Shown: positions 1-8,936 of the stretch, piece by piece
How positions within the stretch are numbered: position 1 is the first letter of the stretch
Layout: every line of letters begins with the position of its first letter
NCBI RefSeq assembly: GCF_049898325.1
Contig: NZ_JAFCXL010000023.1
Coordinates: forward strand, 12,160 to 76,159
Source: JAFCUW01 sp049898325
Lineage (GTDB): Bacteria; Pseudomonadota; Gammaproteobacteria; Burkholderiales; Burkholderiaceae_D
Direction of reading: 5' to 3'
Length of the DNA stretch: 64,000 nucleotides
The notes under the pieces: generated by a model
The model's input: the letters and a program-made list of their open reading frames with translations, nothing else
The model's database searches: none
Told to the model about the DNA's origin: nothing
Translations under genes and position numbers: made by a program

Positions 1-150
1 GGCGTCCCAGGTGGTGCCGAGGAATTCCATTCCGGCAGCGGTCGCTTGCCGTACCGATGACGCCTCGTAGGCGAGGAAAATGACACTGTCATCGCCGCTC
101 GGAAAACCATCAGCGGCAATCCTTGACTGCCACGTAGTGAAGCTCTCCAT
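1..150 (-). CDS. Hypothetical protein, N-terminal part only (cut by window edge)
   Basis: A reverse-strand reading frame opens with ATG at 148-150 and runs without a stop to the window edge, giving 50 residues that begin MESFTTWQSRIAADG. An AAAGGAT-like ribosome-binding site lies just upstream on the reverse strand. The residues contain no motif I recognise and the C-terminus is outside the window, so no function is assigned. The good Shine-Dalgarno and ordinary codon use suggest a real gene. Confidence 0.6.
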   Translation of the reverse strand, partial: MESFTTWQSRIAADGFPSGDDSVIFLAYEASSVRQATAAGMEFLGTTWDA

Positions 151-767
151 GTCGATACGATCCTTTTAATAACATCGTCATCGATTCGGCGATATCGGGG
201 TGAATTCCGGCCCTTGGAGCAAAAATATATTACTCTTGGTTTGTTATGTGCTGCGACCTTTGGTCAATATGTGAGGTCAGCGATCGCTCGCGTCAATGGT
301 AATCAGGCGCATTTAAGTCGAGACAAATTGTAGCATTAATTTGTTTCTTAATGGTAATAATTCGATGGAATGTCCAAGCTGGAATTGTGTAAATAGCACG
401 CAATCGGCCGGGCGGACGTACTATATGCAGCAATGTTGATTCTTTGGCAAGCAAGGCCGGGCGACACTGCGTCGTCATCGTGTATATTATTCGATACCCG
501 TGATTAATACCAATCATCGTATAAAGTCCAGATCGCGGCAGGGGGCTTTTTATGGTCGGTCCCGATTATTGTCGGTATATTATTTCAAGTCGAAACGGCC
601 AGGCCGCCAGGCGCGATAGTGTTGCCAGGCCGCCTTGACATCATCGATGGTGCTTGTTTGGAAAGCTTGTTCGCGCGGCCATGGCAAGACTTCTCGTTCT
701 CCCGTAATCGCGGCAAAACCACCATCGGCTGCTGTCCGTTCGGCCGCTGCTCCGGTATCATGCGGGG
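151..767. other. Intergenic region without a recognised gene
   Basis: About 620 bases separate the truncated left-hand gene from udk. The stretch is richer in A and T than its neighbours, especially 170-580. It holds a 74-codon reverse reading frame (293-517) with no ribosome-binding site and no recognisable similarity, which I treat as chance. I see no RNA gene or clear terminator here. Confidence 0.4.
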
Positions 768-1409
768 ATGAATCAGAATTCCTTCTCTCCGTTTGTCATT
801 GGGGTCGCTGGCGGAAGCGGCAGTGGCAAGTCAACAGTCTCCCAGCAGGTGCTCGCGTCGTTCGGTGCCGATGTGGTCTCGGTCGTGATGCAGGACGATT
901 ACTACTGCGACCAGTCGAGTCTCTCCCCTGAAGTGCGCCGCAAGCAGAATTACGACCATCCGCAGGCCTTCGACTGGCCCCTGCTGGTGCAGCACGTCCA
1001 GGCCTTGCGCAATGGCGAAGCGATCGACATGCCCGAGTACGACTTCACCATCGACAACCGCTCCCACAAGACCATTCGCGTCAAGCCCGCCCCCGTCATC
1101 GTGATCGAAGGCCTGTTCGCCTTGTACGATGCGGACTTGCGCAAAATGATGTCGCTGAAGATTTTCGTCGACACCGCCCCCGACGTGCGCTTCATCCGCC
1201 GCATGCAAAGGGATATCAGCGAACGCGGCCGTTCGGTCGAGAGCATCGTTGGCCAGTACCTGGAAACGGTACGCCCCATGCACAAGCAGTTCATCGAGCC
1301 GAGCAAGCGCTACGCCGACGTCATTTTGCCGCACGGCGCCAATGGCCCGGCAGTCGATGTGATCACCACCAAGATCGCCAGCGTCATCGGCCAGTTGCAG
1401 CGCCCCTGA
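768..1409 (+). CDS. udk: Uridine kinase
   Basis: A 213-residue protein that phosphorylates uridine and cytidine in the cytoplasmic pyrimidine salvage pathway. Residues 12-23 are a clean P-loop, GVAGGSGSGKST. They are followed by the family's QDDYY segment near residues 42-46, the DHPQAFDW segment near residue 64 that helps bind nucleoside, and a lid-type RRMQRDISERGR stretch near residue 144. Length matches bacterial Udk (about 210 residues). It stands alone on the forward strand. A longer in-frame extension upstream lacks family similarity, so the start at MNQNSFSPFVIG is preferred. Assignment by motif and overall pattern is secure. Confidence 0.95.
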   Translation: MNQNSFSPFVIGVAGGSGSGKSTVSQQVLASFGADVVSVVMQDDYYCDQSSLSPEVRRKQNYDHPQAFDWPLLVQHVQALRNGEAIDMPEYDFTIDNRSHKTIRVKPAPVIVIEGLFALYDADLRKMMSLKIFVDTAPDVRFIRRMQRDISERGRSVESIVGQYLETVRPMHKQFIEPSKRYADVILPHGANGPAVDVITTKIASVIGQLQRP

Positions 1410-1681
1410 TCATTGCGCGGGGCGCGAGGTGCCCCGCTGCCCGCGCCCACCCCGGCCCGCCATCGCGGCATGGCCCTGCCCACCGCAGCTGCCCCCCCGG
1501 CGGCGGCTGATGTACCGGCACCAGGCGCCCCCGCATACGCCATCGCGGACCTGCACCGCACCAAAGACGACCACGTCCCCGCCGCCGCGGCACAACCATG
1601 GCGCGCCCGCGGCGCGTGCCTACCCGAAGTCGCTGGCCTGAAAATTGCTTGCTTTTGTCCTTTTATTTCTGGACAGAATTA

Positions 1682-4255
1682 ATGACCATGCTCACCGCCA
1701 CTTGTGAGGGCAGCCAGCCATTGCGCCGCATGTTGCCGCACATGCTGCATGTAACCGAGAATCGCGAGACCTTGAAGTCGCTCGAATCGGTCTGGGACGT
1801 CTTGAACCTGTTGGGCCAGCTGTCCGGCACCACCACCGAAATGGGCGACACCAAGGCTGCCTTCGCCACCCTGACGACCAGCCTGCTGCACAATCTTGCC
1901 TTGACCACCTTTAACAAGCGCGTGCAGGAGATCGCCGCGCAGGCGCAGGTGGCGATCGATATTCTCGTGCGCAATCTGTACGAGCGCACGGCCGACATCG
2001 GCTTTCTCGCCATGGACGACGCCGTACGCGCGTTCGCCGCCGCCGGCCCGCGCGGGCCGGCGCCCGAGCGGGCCGCGATGGTCGCGCGCTTGCAGGCCTA
2101 TGTGCGCCTGTACTCGGTCTACCGCGACGTGGTCCTGGTGGCGCCGTCCGGCGCCGTGCTGGCGCGCTTGCCGGACGGGCCCCCGGTGGACACCATCGGC
2201 GATCCCATGCTGGCCCAGGTGCTGGCCAGCCATGCGCCCTACACCGAAGCGACGGTGCGCAGCGACATGTTCCCCGGCCAATCGCGCCAGCTGCTGTACG
2301 GCGCGCCCGTGCTCGAGCACGATGGCAGCGTGCTGGGGGCGCTGTTTCTGTGCTTCGATTTTGACAATGAAACCCAGCGCATCTTCGAGAGCCTGTGCCG
2401 CGCCGGGGACTGGAGCGTCATCACGCTGCTCGACCAGGATGGCCGGGTGATCGCCAGCAGCGATCCCTACCAGGTGGCCCCGGGTGCGCTGCTCAACGCG
2501 CCCTTTGGCGACGGCCACCTGACGCGCTTTGCCGGCACCAGCTACCTGAGCGCGCGCCGCGTGGCGCAAGGCTTCCAGGGCTACAAGGGGCCGCCGGGAT
2601 GGAGTGCGCTCGTGCTGGTGCCGCTGGCGATGGCGTTCGAGCAGGGCGGCGACGACGACGGCGCCCACGCTGGCGCTGGAGCGGCGGCCACCGATGGCGC
2701 CCTGGTGCGAACGATCCTGCGCGGCGCCACCACGTTTTCGCCCGCGCTGCAAGCGATCCCCGCGCAGGCCGACGCCATCCAGCGCGAACTCAATCGCTCC
2801 GTGTGGAACGCGAACATTCGCCAGGGTGCCGCCGGCGAGGCGGCGGCCAACCCGGCGTTCTCGAAGGTGCTGCTGGGCGAGATCGTGCGCACCGGCACCC
2901 GCATGAAGGACGTGTTTACGCGCTCGATCACGGACCTGCAGACCATGACGGTCAGCGCGCAGCTCGACGACTGCCAGTTCCTCGCCGCGCTGGCGATGAA
3001 CATCCTCGAGCGCAATCTGTACGAGCGCGCCAACGATTGCCGCTGGTGGGCGCTCGATCCTTTGCTGCGCTCCCTGCTGGGTGATGCCGGCGCCAGCGCG
3101 CGCCAGGAGCAGCTGGGCGCGCGCCTGGCCGCCATCAACGCGCTCTATTCGGTGTATGACAGCCTGCTGCTGTTCGATGCGAGCGGCGTGGTGGTGGCCG
3201 TGTCGCGGCCGGCGCAGGCGCACCTGGTCGGCCGCCGGCAGGACGCCGCATGGTGCACCGACGCGCTGCAGGTGGCCGACGACGGCTACGTGGTGTCGGA
3301 ATTCGCCGCCACCGAGGTCTATGGCGGCCGTCCCACCTACATCTACAGCGCGCCAGTGCGCAATGAGGCAGGCGAGCGCTGCGGCGGCATCGCCGCGGTG
3401 TTCGACAGCGCGCCGCAACTCGATGCCGTACTGGCGGCAGGCTTGCCCGCTTCAACCGGCGCCTTCGCCCTGTTCATCGATGCCGACGACAACGTCGTCG
3501 CTTCGACCGATGCCAGCCGCGTCGCGGGCGCCAGGGCGGGCATGCCGGCGCCCTTGCGCGCGGCGGCGCTGGACGGCGGCACGGCGCGCCTGATCGCGCT
3601 CGGGGGCCAGGTGCTGGCGGTGGGCGCGCGGGCCTCGTCCGGCTACCGCGAGTACCGCGGCACGGAAGGACGGGCCGGGCAGCCCTTGCTGGCCCTGGTG
3701 TGCGTGCCCTTGTGCGTCGACGATGGCAGGCAGGCCGAGGACGATGGTGGCGCCACCGGCCTGGCCGCGGCCCCGGCCGCGGCCAGGGCCGCGCCAGCGC
3801 CGGCCGGCGCGACGGTCGACATCGCCACCTTCTACGTGGGGCGCTACCTGCTGGGCGTGCCGGCGGCGTCCGTGGTGGAGGCGATCCCCTTCGGCGGTAT
3901 CGTGCGCCTGCCCAACACGTCCGACAAGCTGTGCGGCGCCACCATCTACCAGGGCAGCACCATCCTTCTCTACGACCTGCACCACGCGCTCGGGGTGGCG
4001 GCCCGCGGCAAGCGCGAGCACATGCTCACGGTGGTGCTGCAGGGCGAGGGCGGGCGCCGCTTCGGCGTGCTGGTCGAGCGGCTGGGCGACATCGCGGCGG
4101 TCGCCGCGGCCGCTATCGCGCCCGTCAGCAGCGTTTTCATCGGCATCACGCCGCTGCTGGCGTCGGTGGTGACATCGCACGCCGGCGACGCCGGCCAGAT
4201 GCTCACGTTGCTGGCGGTCGATAAAATCGTGGCGATGCTCAGCCAGGCGGCCTAG
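1682..4255 (+). CDS. Double-Cache, C-terminal CheW-domain protein (chemotaxis-type adaptor)
   Basis: An 857-residue protein built from two similar sensor modules and a C-terminal CheW domain. Each module has an N-terminal signature RNLYER (reading RNLYERTADIG in the first and RNLYERANDCR in the second), then a Cache/PAS-like fold ending with a 'DxDGxVIASSD' type strand (LLDQDGRVIASSDP and FIDADDNVVASTDA). The last roughly 150 residues (from VDIATFYVGRYLLGVPA) read as CheW, the adaptor that links receptors to the CheA kinase. I see no transmembrane segment or signal peptide, so the Cache modules would be cytoplasmic, which is unusual for this domain. The start at 1682 was chosen because upstream codons are not protein-like; ATG at 1688 is an alternative. 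No che genes are adjacent, but a chemoreceptor lies at 9-10.7 kb. Confidence 0.75.
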   Translation: MTMLTATCEGSQPLRRMLPHMLHVTENRETLKSLESVWDVLNLLGQLSGTTTEMGDTKAAFATLTTSLLHNLALTTFNKRVQEIAAQAQVAIDILVRNLYERTADIGFLAMDDAVRAFAAAGPRGPAPERAAMVARLQAYVRLYSVYRDVVLVAPSGAVLARLPDGPPVDTIGDPMLAQVLASHAPYTEATVRSDMFPGQSRQLLYGAPVLEHDGSVLGALFLCFDFDNETQRIFESLCRAGDWSVITLLDQDGRVIASSDPYQVAPGALLNAPFGDGHLTRFAGTSYLSARRVAQGFQGYKGPPGWSALVLVPLAMAFEQGGDDDGAHAGAGAAATDGALVRTILRGATTFSPALQAIPAQADAIQRELNRSVWNANIRQGAAGEAAANPAFSKVLLGEIVRTGTRMKDVFTRSITDLQTMTVSAQLDDCQFLAALAMNILERNLYERANDCRWWALDPLLRSLLGDAGASARQEQLGARLAAINALYSVYDSLLLFDASGVVVAVSRPAQAHLVGRRQDAAWCTDALQVADDGYVVSEFAATEVYGGRPTYIYSAPVRNEAGERCGGIAAVFDSAPQLDAVLAAGLPASTGAFALFIDADDNVVASTDASRVAGARAGMPAPLRAAALDGGTARLIALGGQVLAVGARASSGYREYRGTEGRAGQPLLALVCVPLCVDDGRQAEDDGGATGLAAAPAAARAAPAPAGATVDIATFYVGRYLLGVPAASVVEAIPFGGIVRLPNTSDKLCGATIYQGSTILLYDLHHALGVAARGKREHMLTVVLQGEGGRRFGVLVERLGDIAAVAAAAIAPVSSVFIGITPLLASVVTSHAGDAGQMLTLLAVDKIVAMLSQAA

Positions 4256-4319
4256 CCGGGCAGCCGCGGCAGGGCAGGCCCCGGATCGGGACGCGCCAGC
4301 ACGGCCGCGCCCGACTTGC

Positions 4320-4325
4320 TACAAT
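4320..4325 (+). promoter_or_regulatory. Probable -10 element (TACAAT) for the DUF427 gene
   Basis: TTGCTACAATC lies 49 bases before the ATG at 4374. TACAAT matches the sigma-70 -10 consensus at five of six positions; the -35 region is not convincing. A GGAG ribosome-binding site precedes the ATG. Confidence 0.4.
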
Positions 4326-4373
4326 CGGCCAGCAGCTTCCCGACGCAGCATCTCACCCACCTTCGGAGACCCC

Positions 4374-4655
4374 ATGAAAGCCACCTGGAACGGTCAAGTC
4401 CTGGCCCACTCGAACGACACCCTGGTCGTCGAGGGCAACCATTATTTTCCGCCGTCCGCCCTGGACATGCAGTTTTTTAAACCCTCCGACAAGACCACCG
4501 TCTGTTCGTGGAAAGGCACGGCCAGTTACTACGACATCGAGGCCGGTGGCAAGGTCAACAAGGATGCCGCCTGGTTTTATCCCGATCCCAAGTCCGCAGC
4601 GAGCAATATTGCCGGTTACATCGCTTTCTGGAAGGGCGTCGAGGTGACGGCTTAA
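4374..4655 (+). CDS. DUF427 domain protein
   Basis: A 93-residue cytoplasmic protein that is essentially one DUF427 domain. Family hallmarks visible are WNGQVLAHSNDTLVVEGNHYFP at the N-terminus, SDKTTVCSWKGTASYYDI in the middle and AAWFYPDPKSAASNIAGYIAFW near the end. The length equals that of short stand-alone members. The biochemical role of DUF427 is not established. It has its own promoter-like sequence and a GGAG ribosome-binding site. Confidence 0.88.
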   Translation: MKATWNGQVLAHSNDTLVVEGNHYFPPSALDMQFFKPSDKTTVCSWKGTASYYDIEAGGKVNKDAAWFYPDPKSAASNIAGYIAFWKGVEVTA

Positions 4656-4688
4656 GTGGGAGCGCACGCTGATCGACCCGCAGATGGT

Positions 4689-5007
4689 ATTGCAGCCGGG
4701 TTTGCCGCGATCGGTCGGGTTTCGGCCCGCAGGCGCACCTCCGGCAGGGGCAGGTAAGCTTGCAGCGTCAACGCAAGCCCGATCCCCCATGATCTGGTCA
4801 TGCTCGCGCAGCCGTCGCAGAATCGCCTTGTGAATACGTCTGCCAGACGCCTGCTGGCAGCCATTCATGGCGGCGACGCCAGCACCTCATGCCACTGCCG
4901 CAGCCGAGTTCGCGCGGCAGGCGCCCCCATGGTGTACCGGTCTTGAGGGCAAACAAGAGTCCGGTGAGGGCCGCGCGATTATCGATGCGTGGCTATCCGC
5001 CTTTGGG
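4689..5007 (-). pseudogene. Degraded IS5-family transposase fragment
   Basis: Read on the reverse strand, two frames together spell pieces of an IS5-type transposase. One frame gives PRIDNRAALTGLLF followed by LKTGTPWGRLPRELGCGSGM and CWRR; after a frame change the next gives AILRRLREHDQI, then DRACVDAAS and GRNPTDRGKPGCN. The order and wording match the N-terminal helix and the 'GxNPTDRGKxG' region of that family. An in-frame TAG lies before PRIDN and a frameshift lies near 4845-4860. The catalytic C-terminal half is missing and no terminal inverted repeats were found, so this is a dead remnant. Confidence 0.7.
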
Positions 5008-5428
5008 CGATCGGTGATCGATCGGACGATGCGCTGCGATCCGCGACACCGCCGCTGCGCGATTTTCAGGAGTTCGGGAGGGCTTATCCTACGCATGAAA
5101 ATTTCAAGTTTTTGCGTTTTTACACAGCCTGGACCCAAGGCGGCCGCTCATCAAATTGCCAGCTTGACCACGCTTGGCCCGTACGGGAACTGGAATTATG
5201 TCAAACGCGAGCCAGCCACGGCAGAACGGAGGCACGTTCGGCACGAAATACTGAAGGTATGCGATAGCCGTCCAGGTCGCGCACCTCGTCAATGAGCAGT
5301 GCGGCGTGTCCTTTTATCACCCAGCCTTGCCTGGGTCGCCATCGTCGTCACCACCGCCCTGCGGGCCGCGCGGTCGACTTCGGGGTAAGTAACAAGCTGT
5401 TCCAGGGCGAGACACGAGACAGAGACAC
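5008..5428. other. Intergenic DNA, no recognised gene
   Basis: The stretch between the transposase remnant and the terminator contains only short open frames in all directions without ribosome-binding sites. It may be further eroded mobile DNA, but I could not identify any protein fragment in it. Confidence 0.35.
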
Positions 5429-5456
5429 AAAAAAAGCCTGCATTCGCAGGCTTTTT
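5429..5456 (-). terminator. Rho-independent terminator of the PEP-CTERM gene
   Basis: A-run, AAGCCTG, loop, CAGGCTT and T-run form a compact hairpin 20 bases beyond the reverse-strand stop codon at 5476. It has A and T runs on both sides and could act in both directions. Confidence 0.85.
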
Positions 5457-5475
5457 CGATGCTACATTCGCGAAT

Positions 5476-6180
5476 TTACGCTTTCTTGCGGCGTGCGACA
5501 GCAACACCGAGGAGGCCAAGCCCCACCAGTGCCAAACTAACAGGCTCGGGCACAGCTCCAGAAGTTGCATACTTGACCTCCTCGGTCAGGAACGCCCGTT
5601 CCGCGTCGCTATTGGCGTGGTAAAAATAGTCCGTGGACGTGACGATGAAGTGGCCAGCGCCAAAATCGGCGTAGACGCCGTTCGCTCCTGCTGCACTGGA
5701 AATGAAAGTTTTCCAAGTTGCGTTGGCAATAATGTTACCGAGGTGCGAGTTATCTGCAAAAACAGTCGACTCCGACACAAATTTATGGTCGACAACATTT
5801 AAGTTGCCGGAAAAACTAGCCGACCCGAACGTGATCCCAGAACCTGTCAAGGCACTCTTCGCATTTTGAGCGCCATCGAAAATGACGCCACCGCCACCAC
5901 TAACGTAGTCGCGCAAGGTATTCCAAAAAGAGGGCGAGTAGGTCGAACCGGACCAAGAGAAGATCAAGGCATCGTATTTAGAGAGCAACGTGGCAGAACT
6001 CATTCCAGCAAGCGTTGCGCCCGAGATGTTAGAAATCGTATCGCCCACCGCTGCCGCCGCAATTGTGGCATTTGCTGATGTATTGCCAGAGGTATCGATA
6101 ACAGCGATGACGGAAGCGTGTGCAGTGCCTACCAAGGTTGCGGCTACAGCCAACGCAGTCAGATAATTTGCCAGTTTCAT
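5476..6180 (-). CDS. PEP-CTERM sorting domain protein (exported)
   Basis: A 234-residue exported protein. Residues 1-22 are a signal peptide (MKLANYLTALAVAATLVGTAHA). The body contains a segment ISNISGATLAGMS and a Gly-rich YVSGGGGVIFDG motif that resembles a class-I glutamine-amidotransferase-like Rossmann fold, though no catalytic Cys is visible. The C-terminus is a textbook PEP-CTERM signal: VPEP, a hydrophobic helix and RRKK. Such proteins are processed by an exosortase and linked to surface polysaccharide. Exosortase is not encoded in this window. Base composition is lower in GC than the neighbours and the gene sits between transposase remnants, suggesting acquisition. Confidence 0.88.
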   Translation of the reverse strand: MKLANYLTALAVAATLVGTAHASVIAVIDTSGNTSANATIAAAAVGDTISNISGATLAGMSSATLLSKYDALIFSWSGSTYSPSFWNTLRDYVSGGGGVIFDGAQNAKSALTGSGITFGSASFSGNLNVVDHKFVSESTVFADNSHLGNIIANATWKTFISSAAGANGVYADFGAGHFIVTSTDYFYHANSDAERAFLTEEVKYATSGAVPEPVSLALVGLGLLGVAVARRKKA

Positions 6181-6489
6181 GTGAGTCCTTAGTGTAGTTC
6201 AAAGAATTTCTTAACTCTTAGGCACAAATCATGCCATCAATTTAAGTCATTGATTTTGTGGAATATTTATTTCCGATGCGGAATATAATTTTCTAGCTGT
6301 AAAATTTATCGACAGCTTGCGCATGCTGCGCTCGATGTAGTTGCTCGAATTTGGTATCGGGATAGGTCATCAATGTCGCTGACCGTTCCCACCCTCGCGG
6401 CGACAGGACTTGATTGGCGTTCTGGCAATTTTTGAGCGCACTGGCATGCCCTGGGCACGCAAAGCATGTGGCCTCACCAGAGGGTGCGC

Positions 6490-6690
6490 CTACTTGAGCG
6501 AGGCCACTTGCAATTTCAATGCCGCTATTTTCTCTACCAGCCGCCCCTGTTTCGATTTTGCGGCGCCGGGCTCGTGTCTGTCGGCGCTGTCGAGCTCGGT
6601 CAGGTAACGATCGATGCTCGCTTCGATCTCCTCCATCCGTCGCTTGAGTTACGCGTCGGTGAAATTGCGATCGCTGCTGCCATCGATAAG
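6490..6690 (-). pseudogene. Degraded IS1182-type transposase fragment
   Basis: On the reverse strand one frame reads LIDGSSDRNFTDA, stop, LKRRMEEIEASIDRYL, then TELDSADRHEPGAAKSKQG and RLVEKIAALKLQVASLK, stop. This matches the conserved central helix of IS1182-type (DDE, DUF772) transposases, where a 'DGSxFKAVNNRDRNFT' segment precedes a long charged helix. Two stop codons interrupt it (around 6649 and 6490) and the flanks no longer encode recognisable protein. The element is inactive. Family assignment is from memory of the conserved wording and should be treated as probable. Confidence 0.6.
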
Positions 6691-6947
6691 TGCTTGCTTG
6701 ACACGTCCACATTGGCACAGCTGATGCCGATACGGGTGGGGGCGTCCATCCCTTTGAATTCGGTCCTTCTGCAAGCCTGTCATTTTGATAACGAAAAAAA
6801 CGGTTGACGAAGCCTATGGGCTGGTTTCGACCCTAAGCAGACTTTGCTCGACGAGGGGCCAGGCTCTTGGTCTGGAATTTATGTCGCGAGGGCCAAAAAA
6901 TCGCAGACTGTCACGAAGGGCAGGAGCCGAACATAATCAGACACTCA

Positions 6948-7136
6948 TCAACTCTTTTTATTCCACATCGATAAAAAAGTGACTGTTGCAAAACCGCACA
7001 GTATGCCGATGCCTATGCCTCTTATCCAAAAATTGTCAGATATCGGGCCAAAATTATATTCATAAGCAAGGACGAGCACCGCAATGACCAATCCAACAAG
7101 CATGCTCTGGGCGATAAATTTCTTGGTTATATTCAT
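6948..7136 (-). CDS. Small two-helix membrane protein, function unknown
   Basis: A 62-residue protein with two strongly hydrophobic helices: roughly residues 10-26 (SMLVGLVIAVLVLAYEY) and 38-57 (IRGIGIGILCGFATVTFLSM). It ends with WNKKS. The Lys-rich ends and paired helices are typical of genuine short inner-membrane proteins. The ribosome-binding site is weak (AAAGACACC before ATG). GC content is low, like the surrounding debris. I do not recognise a family. Confidence 0.5.
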   Translation of the reverse strand: MNITKKFIAQSMLVGLVIAVLVLAYEYNFGPISDNFWIRGIGIGILCGFATVTFLSMWNKKS

Positions 7137-7300
7137 GGTGTCTTTTTATTCTGAATTAATTTAAGTTGTCTGTAGATGCTATAAGGGCTACTTTTAGCAG
7201 CATCCGAACGTTCAGCCAGCATAACAGGCTGCCACAATGAAAAATTCACGGACTGTCACGAAGGACCGGTTATGGCCGATTGCGAACGGTCGGCACTTAG

Positions 7301-7454
7301 AACCTATTCCGGTAGGTAGGAGGAAGCGGATTGCGATGCATGGCAGCCGAGGGCAAGGCGCGAGGATGACGCATGGCGAGCCATGCGAAGACGAGCAACG
7401 CCGCCATCGGTTGCCAGGCGCGCAAGCAGCGACTCCGACCTACCGGGATAGGTT
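7301..7454. mobile_element. MITE-like element, 154 bp with 17-bp inverted ends and 5-bp target duplication
   Basis: The ends are AACCTATTCCGGTAGGT (7301-7317) and its inverse at 7438-7454, differing at one base of 17. The direct repeat CTTAG flanks both sides (7296-7300 and 7455-7459). The interior has no credible coding frame. Terminal inverted repeats plus a matching target-site duplication are the hallmarks of a non-autonomous transposon. The right-hand copy of CTTAG contains the stop codon of the adjacent reverse-strand MFS gene. Confidence 0.7.
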
Positions 7455-7455
7455 C

Positions 7456-8700
7456 TTAGTGCACCCGGCTGTTGTCTGCAGAGTCACTGGCGGGTTTTGT
7501 CAGGCGTTCCTGGTCGCGTGGCGCCGCGGCTGCGGCGAACGCGGCGGCAACGAGCAGGATCAGCGCGGACAGGCCAAAGGTGGCCTGGTAGCCGTGGGCG
7601 TCGAACAGCAGCCCGCCAAAGGCCGCGCCCGTGGCGATGGCCAGCTGGACCACGGCCACCATCAGGCCGCCGCCCGTCTCGGCGTCGTCGGGCAGGGTGC
7701 GCGCCAGCCACGACCACCACAGTACCGGCGCTGACGTTCCCACCAGGCCCCACACGGCCAGCAGCGCGGCCGTGGCCAGGGTGGAACTGCCGAAGGCGAT
7801 CAGGGCAAGGCCGAGCGCTGCCATCACCAGCGGGATGGCGACGAGCGCGCGCACCAGGTGGTGCTTGACGAGCGCGCCGATCAGCACCGTGCCGATGAAA
7901 CCGGCGACACCGATGAGCAGCAGCATCAGCGCAGTGGTGGCCGCGCTGGCATGGGTGACCGTGTCGAGGAAGGGCCGCAAATACGTCAACAGGGCGAACT
8001 CGCCCATGAAAAACAGGCTGACCGCCACCATCCCCAGCGCCACAGGCCCGCTCTTGAGCAGGGTGAGCATGCTGCGCCTGCTGCGCAGCGCGCTCGCCGG
8101 CATCGACGGCAGGCTCAGCATGCTCCACGCCAGCGCGACCAGCGCCACCGGCACCAGGCAGAAGAAGGCGCCGCGCCAGCCGACGAGCGCGCCCAGCAGG
8201 CTGCCCAGGGGCGCCGCCACCACCGTGGCCAGCGCGTTGCCGCCATTGACGATGGCCAGCGCCTTCGGCACCTGCGCGGCCGGCACCAGGCGCATGGCGG
8301 TGGCGGCCGACATTGACCAGAAGCCGCCGATGGCCACGCCGAGGAAGGCGCGGCCGACCATGAAGGTGGCGTAATCGGGCGCGAACGCAGCCACGCTGCC
8401 GGAGACGATCATCAGCATGGTCAGCGCCAGCAGCAGGCGCTTGCGGTCGATGCCGCCGGCCAGTGCCGACAGCGCCAGGCTGGCGATCAGGGCGAAGGCG
8501 CCGGAGACGGCGATGGACTGGCCCGCTTGCCCTTCGCTCACGCGCAGGTCGGCGGCGATCGCCGTGAGCAGGCTGACGGGCATGAACTCGGCCGCAACCA
8601 GGGCGAAAGCGCCCAGCGACAGGGCGAACACGCCGCCCCAGGCGGGCGCTGGCGGGCGCTGGTCGGTGGCGGTGGCGGTGGGGGAGTGCGTCGCTTGCAT
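7456..8700 (-). CDS. MFS exporter of the DHA1 type, NepI/AraJ-like
   Basis: A 414-residue, twelve-helix inner-membrane transporter. The first loop sequence AAEFMPVSLLTAIAADL and the segment VSEGQAGQSIAVSGAFA match the subfamily of NepI (purine ribonucleoside efflux) and related AraJ/PbuE drug:proton antiporters. A motif-A-like loop (GGIDRKRLLL) follows helix 2. Both ends are hydrophilic, and the gene stands alone. Its TAA stop lies inside the target duplication of the MITE-like element, so the insertion kept the frame intact. Substrate is not predictable from sequence alone. Confidence 0.82.
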   Translation of the reverse strand: MQATHSPTATATDQRPPAPAWGGVFALSLGAFALVAAEFMPVSLLTAIAADLRVSEGQAGQSIAVSGAFALIASLALSALAGGIDRKRLLLALTMLMIVSGSVAAFAPDYATFMVGRAFLGVAIGGFWSMSAATAMRLVPAAQVPKALAIVNGGNALATVVAAPLGSLLGALVGWRGAFFCLVPVALVALAWSMLSLPSMPASALRSRRSMLTLLKSGPVALGMVAVSLFFMGEFALLTYLRPFLDTVTHASAATTALMLLLIGVAGFIGTVLIGALVKHHLVRALVAIPLVMAALGLALIAFGSSTLATAALLAVWGLVGTSAPVLWWSWLARTLPDDAETGGGLMVAVVQLAIATGAAFGGLLFDAHGYQATFGLSALILLVAAAFAAAAAPRDQERLTKPASDSADNSRVH

Positions 8701-8936
8701 AGATGATGGCGGCAGAAAACAGGGGCGGTTTGATCGGCGCGGCGAAAGTGTCTACGACGGCGTGCTTGATGTCAATAAAGCCTGGACCACCGCTATCATA
8801 AGCGGACCCGGGCTCAGGCAAACGTTTGCATCGGCGCCATGCCAGCTTCCATCTCCGGTTTGATCCGGCGCAAACCACCCGTACTTAGCTAATCAGATAG
8901 GCACTTAAGTGGGGCGACGCGCTTGCCGGCCCGGGC

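Noticed and set aside
293..517. 74-codon reverse frame in the AT-rich left intergenic region
   Set aside because: No ribosome-binding site, no hydrophobic or domain pattern, and codon use unlike real genes.
1679..3418. Long reverse open frame (579 codons) opposite the Cache/CheW gene
   Set aside because: Its translation is a string of Arg, His, Ala and Gly without domain pattern; it is the high-GC antisense shadow of a real gene. The same applies to long frames opposite the chemoreceptor, katG, ilvD, the zincin lipoprotein and the Gcr gene.
7237..7734. 165-codon forward frame across the MITE-like element and the MFS gene
   Set aside because: It runs through the non-coding element and antisense to the MFS gene, with shadow-type composition.
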